DNA of 64,000 nt from CAVRIA01 sp963721115 (GTDB taxonomy: Bacteria > Desulfobacterota > Binatia > HRBIN30 > CADEER01), in contig CAVRIA010000021.1 in NCBI GenBank assembly GCA_963721115.1, positions 186,001 through 250,000 of the forward strand. Reading direction: 5' to 3'. Below, in pieces: positions 34,058 to 42,781 of this stretch; positions within the stretch are counted from its first letter, which is position 1, and each line of letters opens with the position of its first letter. A program made the translations under genes and the position numbers. The notes beneath the pieces are model-generated. The model saw only the letters and a program-made list of their open reading frames with translations. It had not been told where the DNA came from and did not search any database.

Positions 34058-36805
34058 GTGCGCTGGCTGCTGATCGCGGCCGTGATGGGTCTGGTTCTAT
34101 GGGTGCGACTGCTGCCTCTCGAGCTGCGGTCGGCGGACTCGATCGCGGACCAGATGGTGCACCGGAGTCTCGGGGCGGCGGCGGCGCCTTCGAAACGGCC
34201 GCGATCGCGGGCGCAGGTCTTCCTCGAGCAGCAGGAGGCGCGTTGGAAGCGCGAGCATGCGGCGCAGCTCGAGACGAATCGACGCGAGCTGGCGCAGCGC
34301 CTGCGCGCGCAGCGGCGGTTCGAGGGGGAGGACGGTCGTGAGTACGCGTACCTGGGGGACTGGGACAGCTACGCCTGGCTGCGCCTGGCGCGCAACTACT
34401 TGAGCAAGGGGACGATATGCGATGCGGTCGACGACCGGGGGTGTCGCGACACCTATACGACCGCGCCGCTCGGCTCGCCGCTGATCTACGATCGCTCTCT
34501 GCATGTCGCGGCCATCGTCGGGATGCACTGGGTAGCGAGCCACGTCGATCCCGGATTCCCACTGCCGATGAGCTCGTATCTGGTTCCGGTTCTGGTCGGC
34601 GTGCTCGGCGTCATCCCGGCGTTCTTTCTCGGACGCCTGGCGGGTGGTGACCTCGGTGGCGTCTTCGCCGCGGTGATCATCAGTCTCAATCAGGTCGTTC
34701 TTGGTCGCACCATCGGCAGCGACAACGACGTTTGGAACATCGTCCTTCCGCTGTGGGCGGCGTGGGCGCTGGTCGCCGCCCTCGATACGCGCGACCGTCG
34801 CAACAGCGTCGCCTGGACGGTGAGCGCCTGCGTGGTGATGGTGCTGTACGAGGCCAACTGGAGCGGCTGGGTCTTCACCTTCGTGGTCCTGCTCGCGGGC
34901 GTGCTCGGCGGCCTGTTTCTCGAGGCCGGGCGAGCTTGGCTGCGCGGCGCGCGGCAGGGCGGCGCGCACGGGCGTGACTTCCGCCGTCTGGCCGTGGTCG
35001 GCGCCGTCTTTGTTGCGGCGACCGTCATGCTGATCGGCGTCGCCCACCCGCCGGCGGTTGGCGCTCTCCTGCAACGGTTGACCGGCCTCTTCTCCCGGCC
35101 CGCTCAGCTCGAGCCGCTGCAGCGGGCACAGGCCCTGTCGCCGAACGTGTTCGCGACGGTGAGCGAGCTGACGCAGCCGAACCTGACGATGATCACCGGC
35201 ATCCTGGGAGGAAGGTGGCTGTTCGCGATCGGACTGGCGGGAATGGTGGCGCTCTTCTTCCCCGCGCGGGGCTGGAGGGGCTCGCATCTTCTGGTGCTGG
35301 CCGCCGCGGCTGTCTACTACTGGGTCGTCGCGGCGGCGCCCGTGGCCGGGGGGAAGGAGGCGGTCGCTCTGCTGGCGGCGCCCGTCGTCGTCGCCTTGCC
35401 GTTCTCGCTTCGCGAGGCGGACGGCGGCGCACTCGGCCGCCGGGTTCTCGGGCTCGTCGTGCTCGTCTGGTTTCACGCCGCCCTGTACCAGTCCTATGCA
35501 GGGGTGCGCTTTCTCATCCTGCTGGTTCCGCCGTTCGGGTTCGCCTGTGCGGCCGTCGCCGGGGGCCTGTACGAGACATTGCTGCGGGCGGCGCAGAGCC
35601 TGCACCGGATCCGCCACCCTCTGCTGCTGCGGAGCGTCCTCGCTCTTGTCATCGCCGCGCTTCTGATCCTACCGATTCACCAGGGATACGCGGCCGCCGC
35701 GAGCTACGTGCCGATGGTCAACGACGCCTGGTGGGACGCACTGTCGAAGATTCGGCTCGAGTCGAAGCCCGATGCGATCGTCGACACCTGGTGGGACTAC
35801 GGGTACTGGGCGAAGTACATCGCCGAGCGGCGCGTGAGCGCCGACGGCAGCTCGCTGCAAACGCGCCTTCCGTACTGGCTCGCCCGGGCCTTCAGCGCTC
35901 CCGATTCCCGACAGGCGGCGGGACTGCTGCGCATGCTCAACTGCGGCTCCGACCTGCCGCCGGACCGGGGCAGCCCCGGCGCCTTCGGCGAGCTCGTGAA
36001 CCTGGGGGTCGACCCCGCCATGGCATTCTCGACGGTTCTCGACCTGGCGAGTCTGGATCGCGGCGCCGCGGAGTCGCATCTGGAGCAGCTCGGGCTCTCC
36101 GCCGAGGCCAGGGGACAGGTCCTGCGGCTGACGCATTGCGACCCGCCGCAGTCGTTTCTGGTGCTGTCCGCCGAGATGGCGCGCAAAGCCAGCACGTGGA
36201 TGTCGCTCGCGAGCTGGGATTTCGCCCGTTCCTACGGTCGCGACGGGCAGCGCCCCTCGCCTTCCGCGGCGACCGCCGGTGGGATTCGAGAGGCGAGGGA
36301 TCTGGCCGAGCGGGCGATTCGCACTCTGACCTGGCTACCGTGCCGGCGGACGCCGGGAGACACGGGTCTCTTCTGTCCGATCGACGTCTCCGATCCGGCG
36401 AGCGGCGAGGTCCTGGTCTCGTTCAGCTACGACGGCGGCGATCCGGCGCGGAGCCGTCTCCACTTCCGCGCCGCGGGCGGCGGCGCGGCGAGCGGCCGCG
36501 ATCTCGCTCCGGGCGCCCTTCTGATCGCCGCTGCGGAGGGACTGAACGAGATCCGGATGGGATCGACCCGACCGGAGCTCGGCGTTCTGGTGGACCCGAA
36601 GGAGGGGCGGATTCTGGTCGACTTTCCGGTCTTTCTGCGCTCGACCTTCGCCGATCTGTTCTATCTCGACGGGCGTTACGCGCCGCAGTTTCGCCGCTTC
36701 GACGATCGATCGGTCGAGGCCGGCGACCGCATCGCGACCTGGCAAATCGACTGGAAGGGCGGCGAGCGGCGCGAGGCTTCAGCGGCCGCGCGAGGTGACA
36801 GCTGA
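34058..36805 (+). CDS. STT3/PglB-type oligosaccharyltransferase
   Basis: A 915-residue protein with about a dozen membrane segments and a soluble C-terminal third. The catalytic features of single-subunit N-oligosaccharyltransferases are present: D101-W-D103 in GDWDSYAWLRLARNYL, the second acidic motif D222-N-D224 in TIGSDNDVWNIVLPLWAAW, Arg484 in SYAGVRFLILLVPP, and WWDYG at 578-582 followed by YWAKYIAERRVSADGSSLQT. Such enzymes move a lipid-linked glycan onto Asn of N-x-S/T outside the inner membrane. The GTG at 34058 has GGAGG seven bases upstream. Its stop overlaps the ALG2-like gene, implying co-expression. It is longer than Campylobacter PglB because of a coiled N-terminal loop and a C-terminal beta domain. 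Confidence 0.9.
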   Translation: MRWLLIAAVMGLVLWVRLLPLELRSADSIADQMVHRSLGAAAAPSKRPRSRAQVFLEQQEARWKREHAAQLETNRRELAQRLRAQRRFEGEDGREYAYLGDWDSYAWLRLARNYLSKGTICDAVDDRGCRDTYTTAPLGSPLIYDRSLHVAAIVGMHWVASHVDPGFPLPMSSYLVPVLVGVLGVIPAFFLGRLAGGDLGGVFAAVIISLNQVVLGRTIGSDNDVWNIVLPLWAAWALVAALDTRDRRNSVAWTVSACVVMVLYEANWSGWVFTFVVLLAGVLGGLFLEAGRAWLRGARQGGAHGRDFRRLAVVGAVFVAATVMLIGVAHPPAVGALLQRLTGLFSRPAQLEPLQRAQALSPNVFATVSELTQPNLTMITGILGGRWLFAIGLAGMVALFFPARGWRGSHLLVLAAAAVYYWVVAAAPVAGGKEAVALLAAPVVVALPFSLREADGGALGRRVLGLVVLVWFHAALYQSYAGVRFLILLVPPFGFACAAVAGGLYETLLRAAQSLHRIRHPLLLRSVLALVIAALLILPIHQGYAAAASYVPMVNDAWWDALSKIRLESKPDAIVDTWWDYGYWAKYIAERRVSADGSSLQTRLPYWLARAFSAPDSRQAAGLLRMLNCGSDLPPDRGSPGAFGELVNLGVDPAMAFSTVLDLASLDRGAAESHLEQLGLSAEARGQVLRLTHCDPPQSFLVLSAEMARKASTWMSLASWDFARSYGRDGQRPSPSAATAGGIREARDLAERAIRTLTWLPCRRTPGDTGLFCPIDVSDPASGEVLVSFSYDGGDPARSRLHFRAAGGGAASGRDLAPGALLIAAAEGLNEIRMGSTRPELGVLVDPKEGRILVDFPVFLRSTFADLFYLDGRYAPQFRRFDDRSVEAGDRIATWQIDWKGGERREASAAARGDS

Positions 36806-38007
36806 GTCGATCTCTGCGAGTCGCCTTTCTGCATCCGGACCTGGGCCTCGGCGGCGCGGAGCGTCTGGTGGTGGATGCGGCGGTGCAGCTGCTCGCGCGG
36901 GGCCATCGTGTGGTCCTCTTCACGACCCATCACGATCCGCGACGCTGCTTCGACGAGACGCGCGACGGGACGCTGGACGTGCGCGTGCACGGCGGCTTTC
37001 TGCCCCGCCAGATCGGCCAGCGGCTGCGCGCGCCGAGCGCCGTCGCGCGCATGTCGTGCTGTGCCGCGGCCCTGGCGCGCAGCGGCCGCTACGACGTTGT
37101 CTTCTGCGACGGCGTGGCGCACGTGATCCCGTTCCTGCGCTACCTCGCAGGGGCGCCGGTACTGTTCTACTGCCATTTTCCGGACCTGCTGCTGGCGCCA
37201 CCGCGCCGGCATCTCTACCGCTGGTATCGCCTGCCCATCGACCGCTGGGAAGAATGGGCGACGGGACGGGCGGACCGCGTGCTGGTCAACAGCGACTATA
37301 CGGCGGCGGCGTTCCGGCGTGCCTTCGCGCGCTTGCGCGGCGTTTCGCCCGAGGTTCTCCATCCGGGGGTGGACGTCGCGGCCTATCGGCGCGCTGCGAG
37401 TGCCGTGTCCGCCGATGTGGAGCGGACGACGTTGCTGTCACTCGGGCGCTACGAGCCCACGAAGAACGCCGGGCTCGCCGTCGAGGCGTTCGCCCGCCTG
37501 CGCGCGGAGATCCCCGCCGAGCGATTCGCGGCGCTGCGGCTGGTGGTCGCCGGCGGCTACGACGAACGCCTGGTGGAGAACCGCGACACGCTGCACGCGC
37601 TGGAACAGAGCGCGCGGCGGCTGGAGGTCGGCTCCCAGGTGAGCTTCCTGAAGTCGATTCCCGATCGGCAGAGACTGGAGCTGCTGGCGAGCTGTCTCTG
37701 CCTGATTCACACGCCGGTGGCGGAGCACTTCGGCCTGGTGCCCGTGGAAGCCATGGCGTGTGGCCGCCCGGTGGTCGCCGTGGATCGAGGCGGGCCGCGC
37801 GAAACGGTGGTGGACGGGGAGACCGGCCTGCTGTGCCGCGCCGATGCGGAGTCGTTCGCGGCCGCAATGGCCGAGATGATCAACGAGCCGGCCCGCGCCG
37901 ATCGGATGGGTCGGGCGGCGGCCGCTCGCGTCGAGAAGCACTTCTCCCGCGCCGCCTTCGGTGCTCGCCTCGAGGCCATCCTGTGCGAGATGGCCGGAGG
38001 CGACTGA
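36802..38007 (+). CDS. ALG2-like GT4 mannosyltransferase, probable CTG start
   Basis: About 401 residues with the conserved blocks of eukaryotic ALG2: HPDLGLGGAERLVVDAA (residues 11-27), FYCHFPDLLL (from 122), YRLPIDRWEEWATGRADRVL, VNSDYTAAAFRRAF, AGGYDERLVEN and the GT4 EX7E motif (Glu308 to Glu316) in EHFGLVPVEAM. ALG2 adds mannoses to the dolichol-linked N-glycan precursor; here a lipid-linked glycan for the adjacent STT3 protein is likely. No ATG, GTG or TTG lies in frame before HPDLG. The frame opens after a TGA at 36796, and CTG at 36802 follows AGGTGA and overlaps the STT3 stop as CTGA. The first conventional start (GTG 36868) would delete the substrate-binding N-terminus. Confidence 0.9.
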   Translation: MSRSLRVAFLHPDLGLGGAERLVVDAAVQLLARGHRVVLFTTHHDPRRCFDETRDGTLDVRVHGGFLPRQIGQRLRAPSAVARMSCCAAALARSGRYDVVFCDGVAHVIPFLRYLAGAPVLFYCHFPDLLLAPPRRHLYRWYRLPIDRWEEWATGRADRVLVNSDYTAAAFRRAFARLRGVSPEVLHPGVDVAAYRRAASAVSADVERTTLLSLGRYEPTKNAGLAVEAFARLRAEIPAERFAALRLVVAGGYDERLVENRDTLHALEQSARRLEVGSQVSFLKSIPDRQRLELLASCLCLIHTPVAEHFGLVPVEAMACGRPVVAVDRGGPRETVVDGETGLLCRADAESFAAAMAEMINEPARADRMGRAAAARVEKHFSRAAFGARLEAILCEMAGGD

Positions 38008-38029
38008 TCGCCCCCGTGTCGCAGCAGTC

Positions 38030-39184
38030 TCAGGCTCGGGGCGGAGCGTCCTCGACCATCTCCGCCACCAGGACGCGCATCTGCTCGACGAAGCGGTCGC
38101 TGGAGAACAGGTGCCGACGCCCTGCCAGATGCTTGCGCAGCTCCGCCTGGCGATCCGCGTCGCCGAGGGTCGCGGCGATCTTTTCGGCGGCGTCCTCCTC
38201 GCCGTCGTAGGTCAGCTCGTCGCCGACGATCTCCACCTGACCGCCGCCGCGCGGAACGAAAGCGATGCAGCCACCTTGCACCATCTCGGCGACTGCCATT
38301 CCGAAGTGCTCCTCGAGCATACCGTGAATGCCGTAGCGGTGGCCGCTGACCATGGCGGCGAGCTCCTGACGCGAACGGTTCTCCTCCAGGAACACCCAGG
38401 CACCGTTGCGCCCCGCCAGGTCGCGGATGCGGTGATAGTAGGCTGCATCGTCCGCGGTGCCGACGATGTGCAGGTGGACGTCGTGTCCGCGCGAGCGGAC
38501 TCTCGACAGGATGTCGACCACCCGCTCGATCCCCTTCTCCGGGCTGATCCGACCAATACAGAGGAAGCCGTTCTCTCGTTGCTCCCAGGGGACGTCGTCG
38601 AACTCACCCGCGACGGGCGGATAGAAGGTACGGGAGCCGATGGCGTGCCACTCCCTGACCTTGCTGCCGGTCCAGTCCGAGTTCGTCAGCGTGACGTTCC
38701 GCTTCATGCGCTCGAAGTCGAAACGTCCCAGCCGCTCGCACGTCGCGCGGTAGAGCCGCACCAGGACAGGTAGATGGTACCAGCGCAAGTCGACCATGGG
38801 CCGTGGCTGGTACGCCGACGGAAAGTGGATGTACTGAATGCCTCTCCGTCCGAAGTCGGTTTCGTTGTTGGTGCTGATGAGAACGTCGAACTCGTGCTGG
38901 TGCCGCTGGCAGGCACGAAAGAGCAGATTGGAGCTCAACAGGCCGAGGGGCAGGGGTAGCCGGCGGCAGATGGCCGAGAGCGTCGGATAGGCGCGCACGG
39001 TGGTGAAGTCACCCGGCGCGAGGGAGGTGCCGTAGAACCGGTTGATGGAGGGGAGGTGGACGGGAGAGAGGGTCAGTGCCGTGACGGCATAATCCGTCTT
39101 GAGTGCTTCGATGATCCAGGCGGCGACGCCGTTGCCGCCGCCTGGAGGCTGCAGGTTGGGCTGAACGAGGAGGACCTTCTTCAT
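38030..39184 (-). CDS. ALG11-like GT4 glycosyltransferase
   Basis: A 384-residue GT4 enzyme starting MKKVLLVQPNLQPPGGGNGVA. The acceptor-side block IQYIHFPSAYQPRP, NVTLTNSDWTGSKV, LCIGRISPEKGIERVV and the donor-site GIHGMLEEHFGMAVAEMVQG with its EX7E pair are visible; the last resembles ALG11 (IGLHxMxxEHFGI). Many bacterial and archaeal glycosyltransferases of this type act on lipid-linked sugars. It is encoded on the strand opposite to STT3 and the ALG2-like gene and converges with them with only 22 bases between stop codons, so a shared pathway is likely but not proven. Confidence 0.82.
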   Translation of the reverse strand: MKKVLLVQPNLQPPGGGNGVAAWIIEALKTDYAVTALTLSPVHLPSINRFYGTSLAPGDFTTVRAYPTLSAICRRLPLPLGLLSSNLLFRACQRHQHEFDVLISTNNETDFGRRGIQYIHFPSAYQPRPMVDLRWYHLPVLVRLYRATCERLGRFDFERMKRNVTLTNSDWTGSKVREWHAIGSRTFYPPVAGEFDDVPWEQRENGFLCIGRISPEKGIERVVDILSRVRSRGHDVHLHIVGTADDAAYYHRIRDLAGRNGAWVFLEENRSRQELAAMVSGHRYGIHGMLEEHFGMAVAEMVQGGCIAFVPRGGGQVEIVGDELTYDGEEDAAEKIAATLGDADRQAELRKHLAGRRHLFSSDRFVEQMRVLVAEMVEDAPPRA

Positions 39185-39243
39185 CTGCCGGCGGGAGGAA
39201 AGCTCACCCGTCGAGACTCGTCGCCCGAAGAATGGTCCGGCTG

Positions 39244-39588
39244 TCAGCGACGCCCGCGAAAACCTTGGGCCGGTCGAAAGAAGCCCCCTTCGGTCGTGGT
39301 GGCCCGCAGCATCTTCGTGTCGGCAACCGGTCTCGACTGGAATGACATTCGATCGAGAGCGCGCTTCAGGGCGGTGCGCACCTGCGAGCGGCGCATGGAG
39401 TCCTGGCGCGCGGCCTCCAAGTCTTCGGCGGTGATACTCACCGTCGTGTTGCGTTTGCGAGCGGATAGATTGACGGCCACGCCGGGCCGGTCGCCATCGA
39501 CCAGCGAGATGCTGTAGTCCGCCTTCTTGTCGATGCTTCGGATGATGGTACGCAGCATTGCCTTCGCATCTTCGAGGACCAGGGTCAT
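39244..39588 (-). CDS. Small conserved-looking protein, unknown function
   Basis: A 114-residue protein from the ATG at 39588 with GAGGAGAG upstream. It reads MTLVLEDAKAMLRTIIRSID, DYSISLVDGDRPGVAVNLSA, TTVSITAEDLEAARQDSMRR. It has no signal peptide or membrane span and is probably a cytosolic alpha/beta protein. The last 20 residues are Arg/Gly-rich. I do not recognise the family. It lies just upstream of the ALG11-like gene on the same strand, 60 bases apart, and may be co-transcribed with it. Confidence 0.65.
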   Translation of the reverse strand: MTLVLEDAKAMLRTIIRSIDKKADYSISLVDGDRPGVAVNLSARKRNTTVSITAEDLEAARQDSMRRSQVRTALKRALDRMSFQSRPVADTKMLRATTTEGGFFRPAQGFRGRR

Positions 39589-39730
39589 GCGCTCTCCTCT
39601 ACGCCTCCCCGTGGCGTTCCTCTTGCTCCGGCGTGCGGGGATGGATTCGCCGGCTCGTCATTTTGCGCAAGAATGACAGCCTAGAAGTGGCAGCCCGGCG
39701 AGTCAACACCCGGCGGTTTCACCCGCCGTC

Positions 39731-40767
39731 TCACATGGTCCAATCGTCGGTCTCGGTCGAGTCGAACGGCGTCGGCGGCAGCGCCTTGGCCTCCGACTCG
39801 CCTTCGGCCTTGTCGGCGGCCGGGGGGTGATCCCTCCGTCGGCGCGCAGGGCCTTGGTCAGCTCCGGCACGGCTCTGCACGCCGCGGCGGCGCGCGTCTT
39901 GAGGAGCTGATGGAACTCCCCGAGGCGCCCCGCCCACAGCATCGGCTTCTCGCGATACTCGCTGGCGGTCGCCTGCAGGCTGCGCAGGAGGGTGTGAAAG
40001 TGCGCGATGCGGGCCGCCGTTTCGGGCCGGAACAGGGGCAGGTCGCGCAACGCCGCCTCGATGATCGGATGGTCTAGCGGGGCACTGGTCGACGGGGAGT
40101 CCTGCGTGATCATCTTGCGCAGGACTCCGTCGATGCGGCGGAGCTCGGCGAGAACGCCCGTCGCCAGTCCACGCCGCGCGTCGCGCCGTTCGGCGCGTTC
40201 GCGACTGCGACCGGCGCTGAATCCCAGCGCCGCTGCGATCAGCGCGACCAGGGCGCCGAGGAAGAACGTCACTCCGGCCCCTTGTGGCGTGCCGGGACGG
40301 AGGACGCGGCTCTCCAGGTCGCGCACCGGAGCCGCGCCGGACGGGGGGGACGGCGCGCCCCCCGCCGCGGTGTCGGTTGAGGTAGGTGAAGCCGACGCGG
40401 TCCTGGTCGAGCGCCGGGTCGGCGTCGGAGCGCGGGTGTCGGTCCGCGTCGGTACCGCCGCAGTCGGCGACGGAGGCTCCGCCGGTGCGGGCGCCGGCGA
40501 GGAGGTGGCCGCCGGCTGCCTCTCCTCTGGCGCGGCCGCGGGCTCGGCTGGAGCGGCCGGAACGGGTGGCGCGGCCCCGGGACCGGGCGCGGCCTGGCCC
40601 TGGGAGGGCGGGGTGGCAGCGACGGCGGCCGGTCCCGGTGCCGGCACTTCCCGGTCGGGCGCGACCGGCTGGGCGGGAGGCGGAGGGGCCGGCTCGGCGG
40701 ACGGCGCCTGGGCGCCGGCGAGGGTGGCGAACAGCAGGACGACGGCGGCGGCGAGCGTCGCGCCCAT
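39731..40767 (-). CDS. Pro/Ala-rich single-pass membrane protein (frameshifted near its end)
   Basis: From the ATG at 40767 (MGATLAAAVVLLFATLAGAQA, a signal peptide after AGGTGGGGG) the protein has a ~130-residue Pro/Ala/Thr-rich extracytoplasmic linker, a membrane segment (GVTFFLGALVALIAAALGFS), and a basic then helical cytoplasmic domain (RGLATGVLAELRRIDGVLRK, HPIIEAALRDLPLFRPETAA, FHTLLRSLQATASEYREKPM). At the six-G run 39822-39827 the frame changes; one more G gives a tidy acidic end (EGESEAKALPPTPFDSTETD) stopping at 39731, while the frame as written ends at 39703 with an Arg-rich tail. The function is unknown; a GTG at 40812 is an alternative start. Confidence 0.65.
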
Positions 40768-40855
40768 CCCCCACCTCGAGCTTCCACTCCGCTGCACGCG
40801 CAAAACGCTCACGGGGGCCGTCTACTATGGACGGCCGATGCGGGACAAGGGGAGA

Positions 40856-41635
40856 TCAGTGGAAGAAGTGCCCGCCGTTCACGTCGAGCGCCTGGCCGGT
40901 GATGGCGCGCGACAGGTCGGAGGCCAGAAAGAGGACGGCGTCGGCGATCTCCTCCGAGGTCGGGATGTGCCGCAGCGCCGTGCGCGCGGCGACCTCGGCG
41001 TAGACGGCCTCCGGATCGATTCCGCGCTGCTCGGCGAGGCTGCGGAAGTAGCCCTGCAGGGCGGGACCCCAGATGTAGCCCGGAACCACCGAATTGACCC
41101 GGATGCGGTCGGCGCCCAGCTCCTTGGCCAGTGTCTGGGCGGCGGTCATCAGCGCCCCCTTGGACGCCGCGTAGCCGCCGAAGTGCGGCTCGATGATGCG
41201 CATCGACATCGAGTTGATGAAGACGATCGAGCCGCCGCCCTGGCGCCGCATGTGCGGAATCACCGCCTGGGTGAGCTGCAGCGAGCCGAAGACGTTGACC
41301 TCGAAGATCTTGCGCCAGTCCTCCATCCGCCCTTCCTCGACGGTCGGCTCGATGCCGCCCTTGAAGGCGTTGTTGACCAGGACGTCGATGCGCCCAAACT
41401 CGCCGTGCGCGGCCTCGACCAGCCGCCGGCAATCGTCGTCTGCAGCGATGTCGGTGGGAACGCACAGGGCGCGCCGCCCCAGCCCGCGCACCTCGGCGGC
41501 GACCTCGTCGAGCCGAGCGGCGTTGCGCGCCGCCAGCACCACGTCGGCGCCTTCGCGTGCGAAGGCCAGGGAGATGTCGCGCCCCATGCCGGGGCCGATG
41601 CCGGAGATGATCGCAACGCGGTTGTCGAGCAGCAT
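40856..41635 (-). CDS. SDR-family oxidoreductase
   Basis: A 259-residue short-chain dehydrogenase from the ATG at 41635, which has GAGGAG upstream. Its Rossmann motif is slightly unusual (ISGIGPGMGRDISLAFA, with GIGPGMG instead of the common GASxGIG). VLVNNAFKGG is the NNAG block, and SIVFINSMSMRIIEPHFGGY with ASKGALMTAAQ gives the Ser-Tyr-Lys set. The end (ITGQALDVNGGHFFH) is typical. It lies with two LLM-class oxidoreductases on the same strand, suggesting a catabolic cluster for small organic substrates. Confidence 0.9.
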   Translation of the reverse strand: MLLDNRVAIISGIGPGMGRDISLAFAREGADVVLAARNAARLDEVAAEVRGLGRRALCVPTDIAADDDCRRLVEAAHGEFGRIDVLVNNAFKGGIEPTVEEGRMEDWRKIFEVNVFGSLQLTQAVIPHMRRQGGGSIVFINSMSMRIIEPHFGGYAASKGALMTAAQTLAKELGADRIRVNSVVPGYIWGPALQGYFRSLAEQRGIDPEAVYAEVAARTALRHIPTSEEIADAVLFLASDLSRAITGQALDVNGGHFFH

Positions 41636-41797
41636 TCTCTTCTCCTCGTTCCTTTGGAAATTCGCCCCCGTGCGCGCTTCGCGCTCCGATGGGCTCGGCC
41701 CCACGAGCCAAGCCCGCAGGGCCTCCTCGTTCCCATTTCCACGAGTCTTCGGGCGTGCGAAGGTCATTCGCTCCTCCCGACAAGTACCGCGAGCTTC

Positions 41798-42772
41798 CTA
41801 TTCCCGAGTCGGGATCAGCAGGGGCGCCACCTCGCGTCCGAACCTGTCGATCTGCTCGATCAGCTCGTCGCAGCTGCGGCTTCGAAAGCGCACGCCGCAG
41901 TGCTGGACGCCGAGATCCCGGATCGAGCGCAGAAGCGCCGCAATCTCCTCCGCCGATCCCGCGCGGGTGTTTGGGCCGGGGTCGAAGGACGCCTTGCCAA
42001 TGTAGAGCCATGGCGCGTTCATGCCGATTTCGATCGGCGCATCGCCGCGCACCTTGCGGCGGTGCTCGAGGAGGAAGGCGATGGCGGCGGGCATGCCTTC
42101 CTCCGGCACTCCCTGCGGCAGCCACCCGTCACCGCGCTCGGCGGCGCGTCGGAGGGCGGCCTTGGTGGAGCCGCCCACCCAGATCGGCGGGCGCGGCCGC
42201 TGCACCGGGCGCGGCCGCTGGCCGACGTCGCGCACGGACCAGGCCGGACCGCTGTGCTCGGGAAACTCGTCGGTCCAGGCCGCCGCAATGCAATCGATCG
42301 CCTCGTCGAGAAGCTTTCCGCGCCGGGTGAAGTCGATGCCCAGTGCCTCGAACTCCCCCTGCAGGTGGCCGGCGCCGACGCCCAGGATGACGCGGCCGCC
42401 CGACAGGGCGTCCAACGTGGCGAAAGATTTGGCGGTCATCAGGGGGTGCCGGTAGGGCGCGACCCAGACGTAGGAGAGGAGTCGAAGGCGCCGGGTGGCG
42501 GCGGCGATGAACCCGAGGGTGGCGACGGTGTCGTACCAGACGGTCGACATGGCCGCGGCGTGGCTGCGGGGAACGCACACGTGGTCGGACACGCCCAGGT
42601 AGAAGAAGCCGGCGCGGTCGCAGGCTTCCGCGATGCGCCGGATCTCGGCGCTGCCGGCAGTGGCTTCCCACGGCGCGGCGAAGACGGTGCTCTGCGCCGC
42701 CACGGGCAGCTGCATGCCGTAGGCGAGGGTCCCCGCGGGGACGATCTGTACGGCGTCGGCCGGTCTCGTCAT
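41798..42772 (-). CDS. LLM-class F420-dependent oxidoreductase
   Basis: A 324-residue luciferase-like protein. Visible blocks are CDRAGFFYLGVSDHVCVPRS near the N-terminus, RRLRLLSYVWVAPYRHPLMTAK, LSGGRVILGVGAGHLQGEFEA, RPRPPIWVGGSTKAALRRAA and GDGWLPQGVPEEG, all characteristic of F420-dependent LLM enzymes (TIGR03619-like). The substrate is unknown. It is followed by the SDR and preceded, nine bases away, by another LLM gene on the same strand, so these genes probably form a small operon. Confidence 0.92.
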   Translation of the reverse strand: MTRPADAVQIVPAGTLAYGMQLPVAAQSTVFAAPWEATAGSAEIRRIAEACDRAGFFYLGVSDHVCVPRSHAAAMSTVWYDTVATLGFIAAATRRLRLLSYVWVAPYRHPLMTAKSFATLDALSGGRVILGVGAGHLQGEFEALGIDFTRRGKLLDEAIDCIAAAWTDEFPEHSGPAWSVRDVGQRPRPVQRPRPPIWVGGSTKAALRRAAERGDGWLPQGVPEEGMPAAIAFLLEHRRKVRGDAPIEIGMNAPWLYIGKASFDPGPNTRAGSAEEIAALLRSIRDLGVQHCGVRFRSRSCDELIEQIDRFGREVAPLLIPTRE

Positions 42773-42781
42773 CGCGGCGGG

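Noticed and set aside
33732..34073. 113-codon frame in the AT-rich island
   Set aside because: Composition changes sharply half-way, no ribosome-binding site, no recognisable protein pattern.
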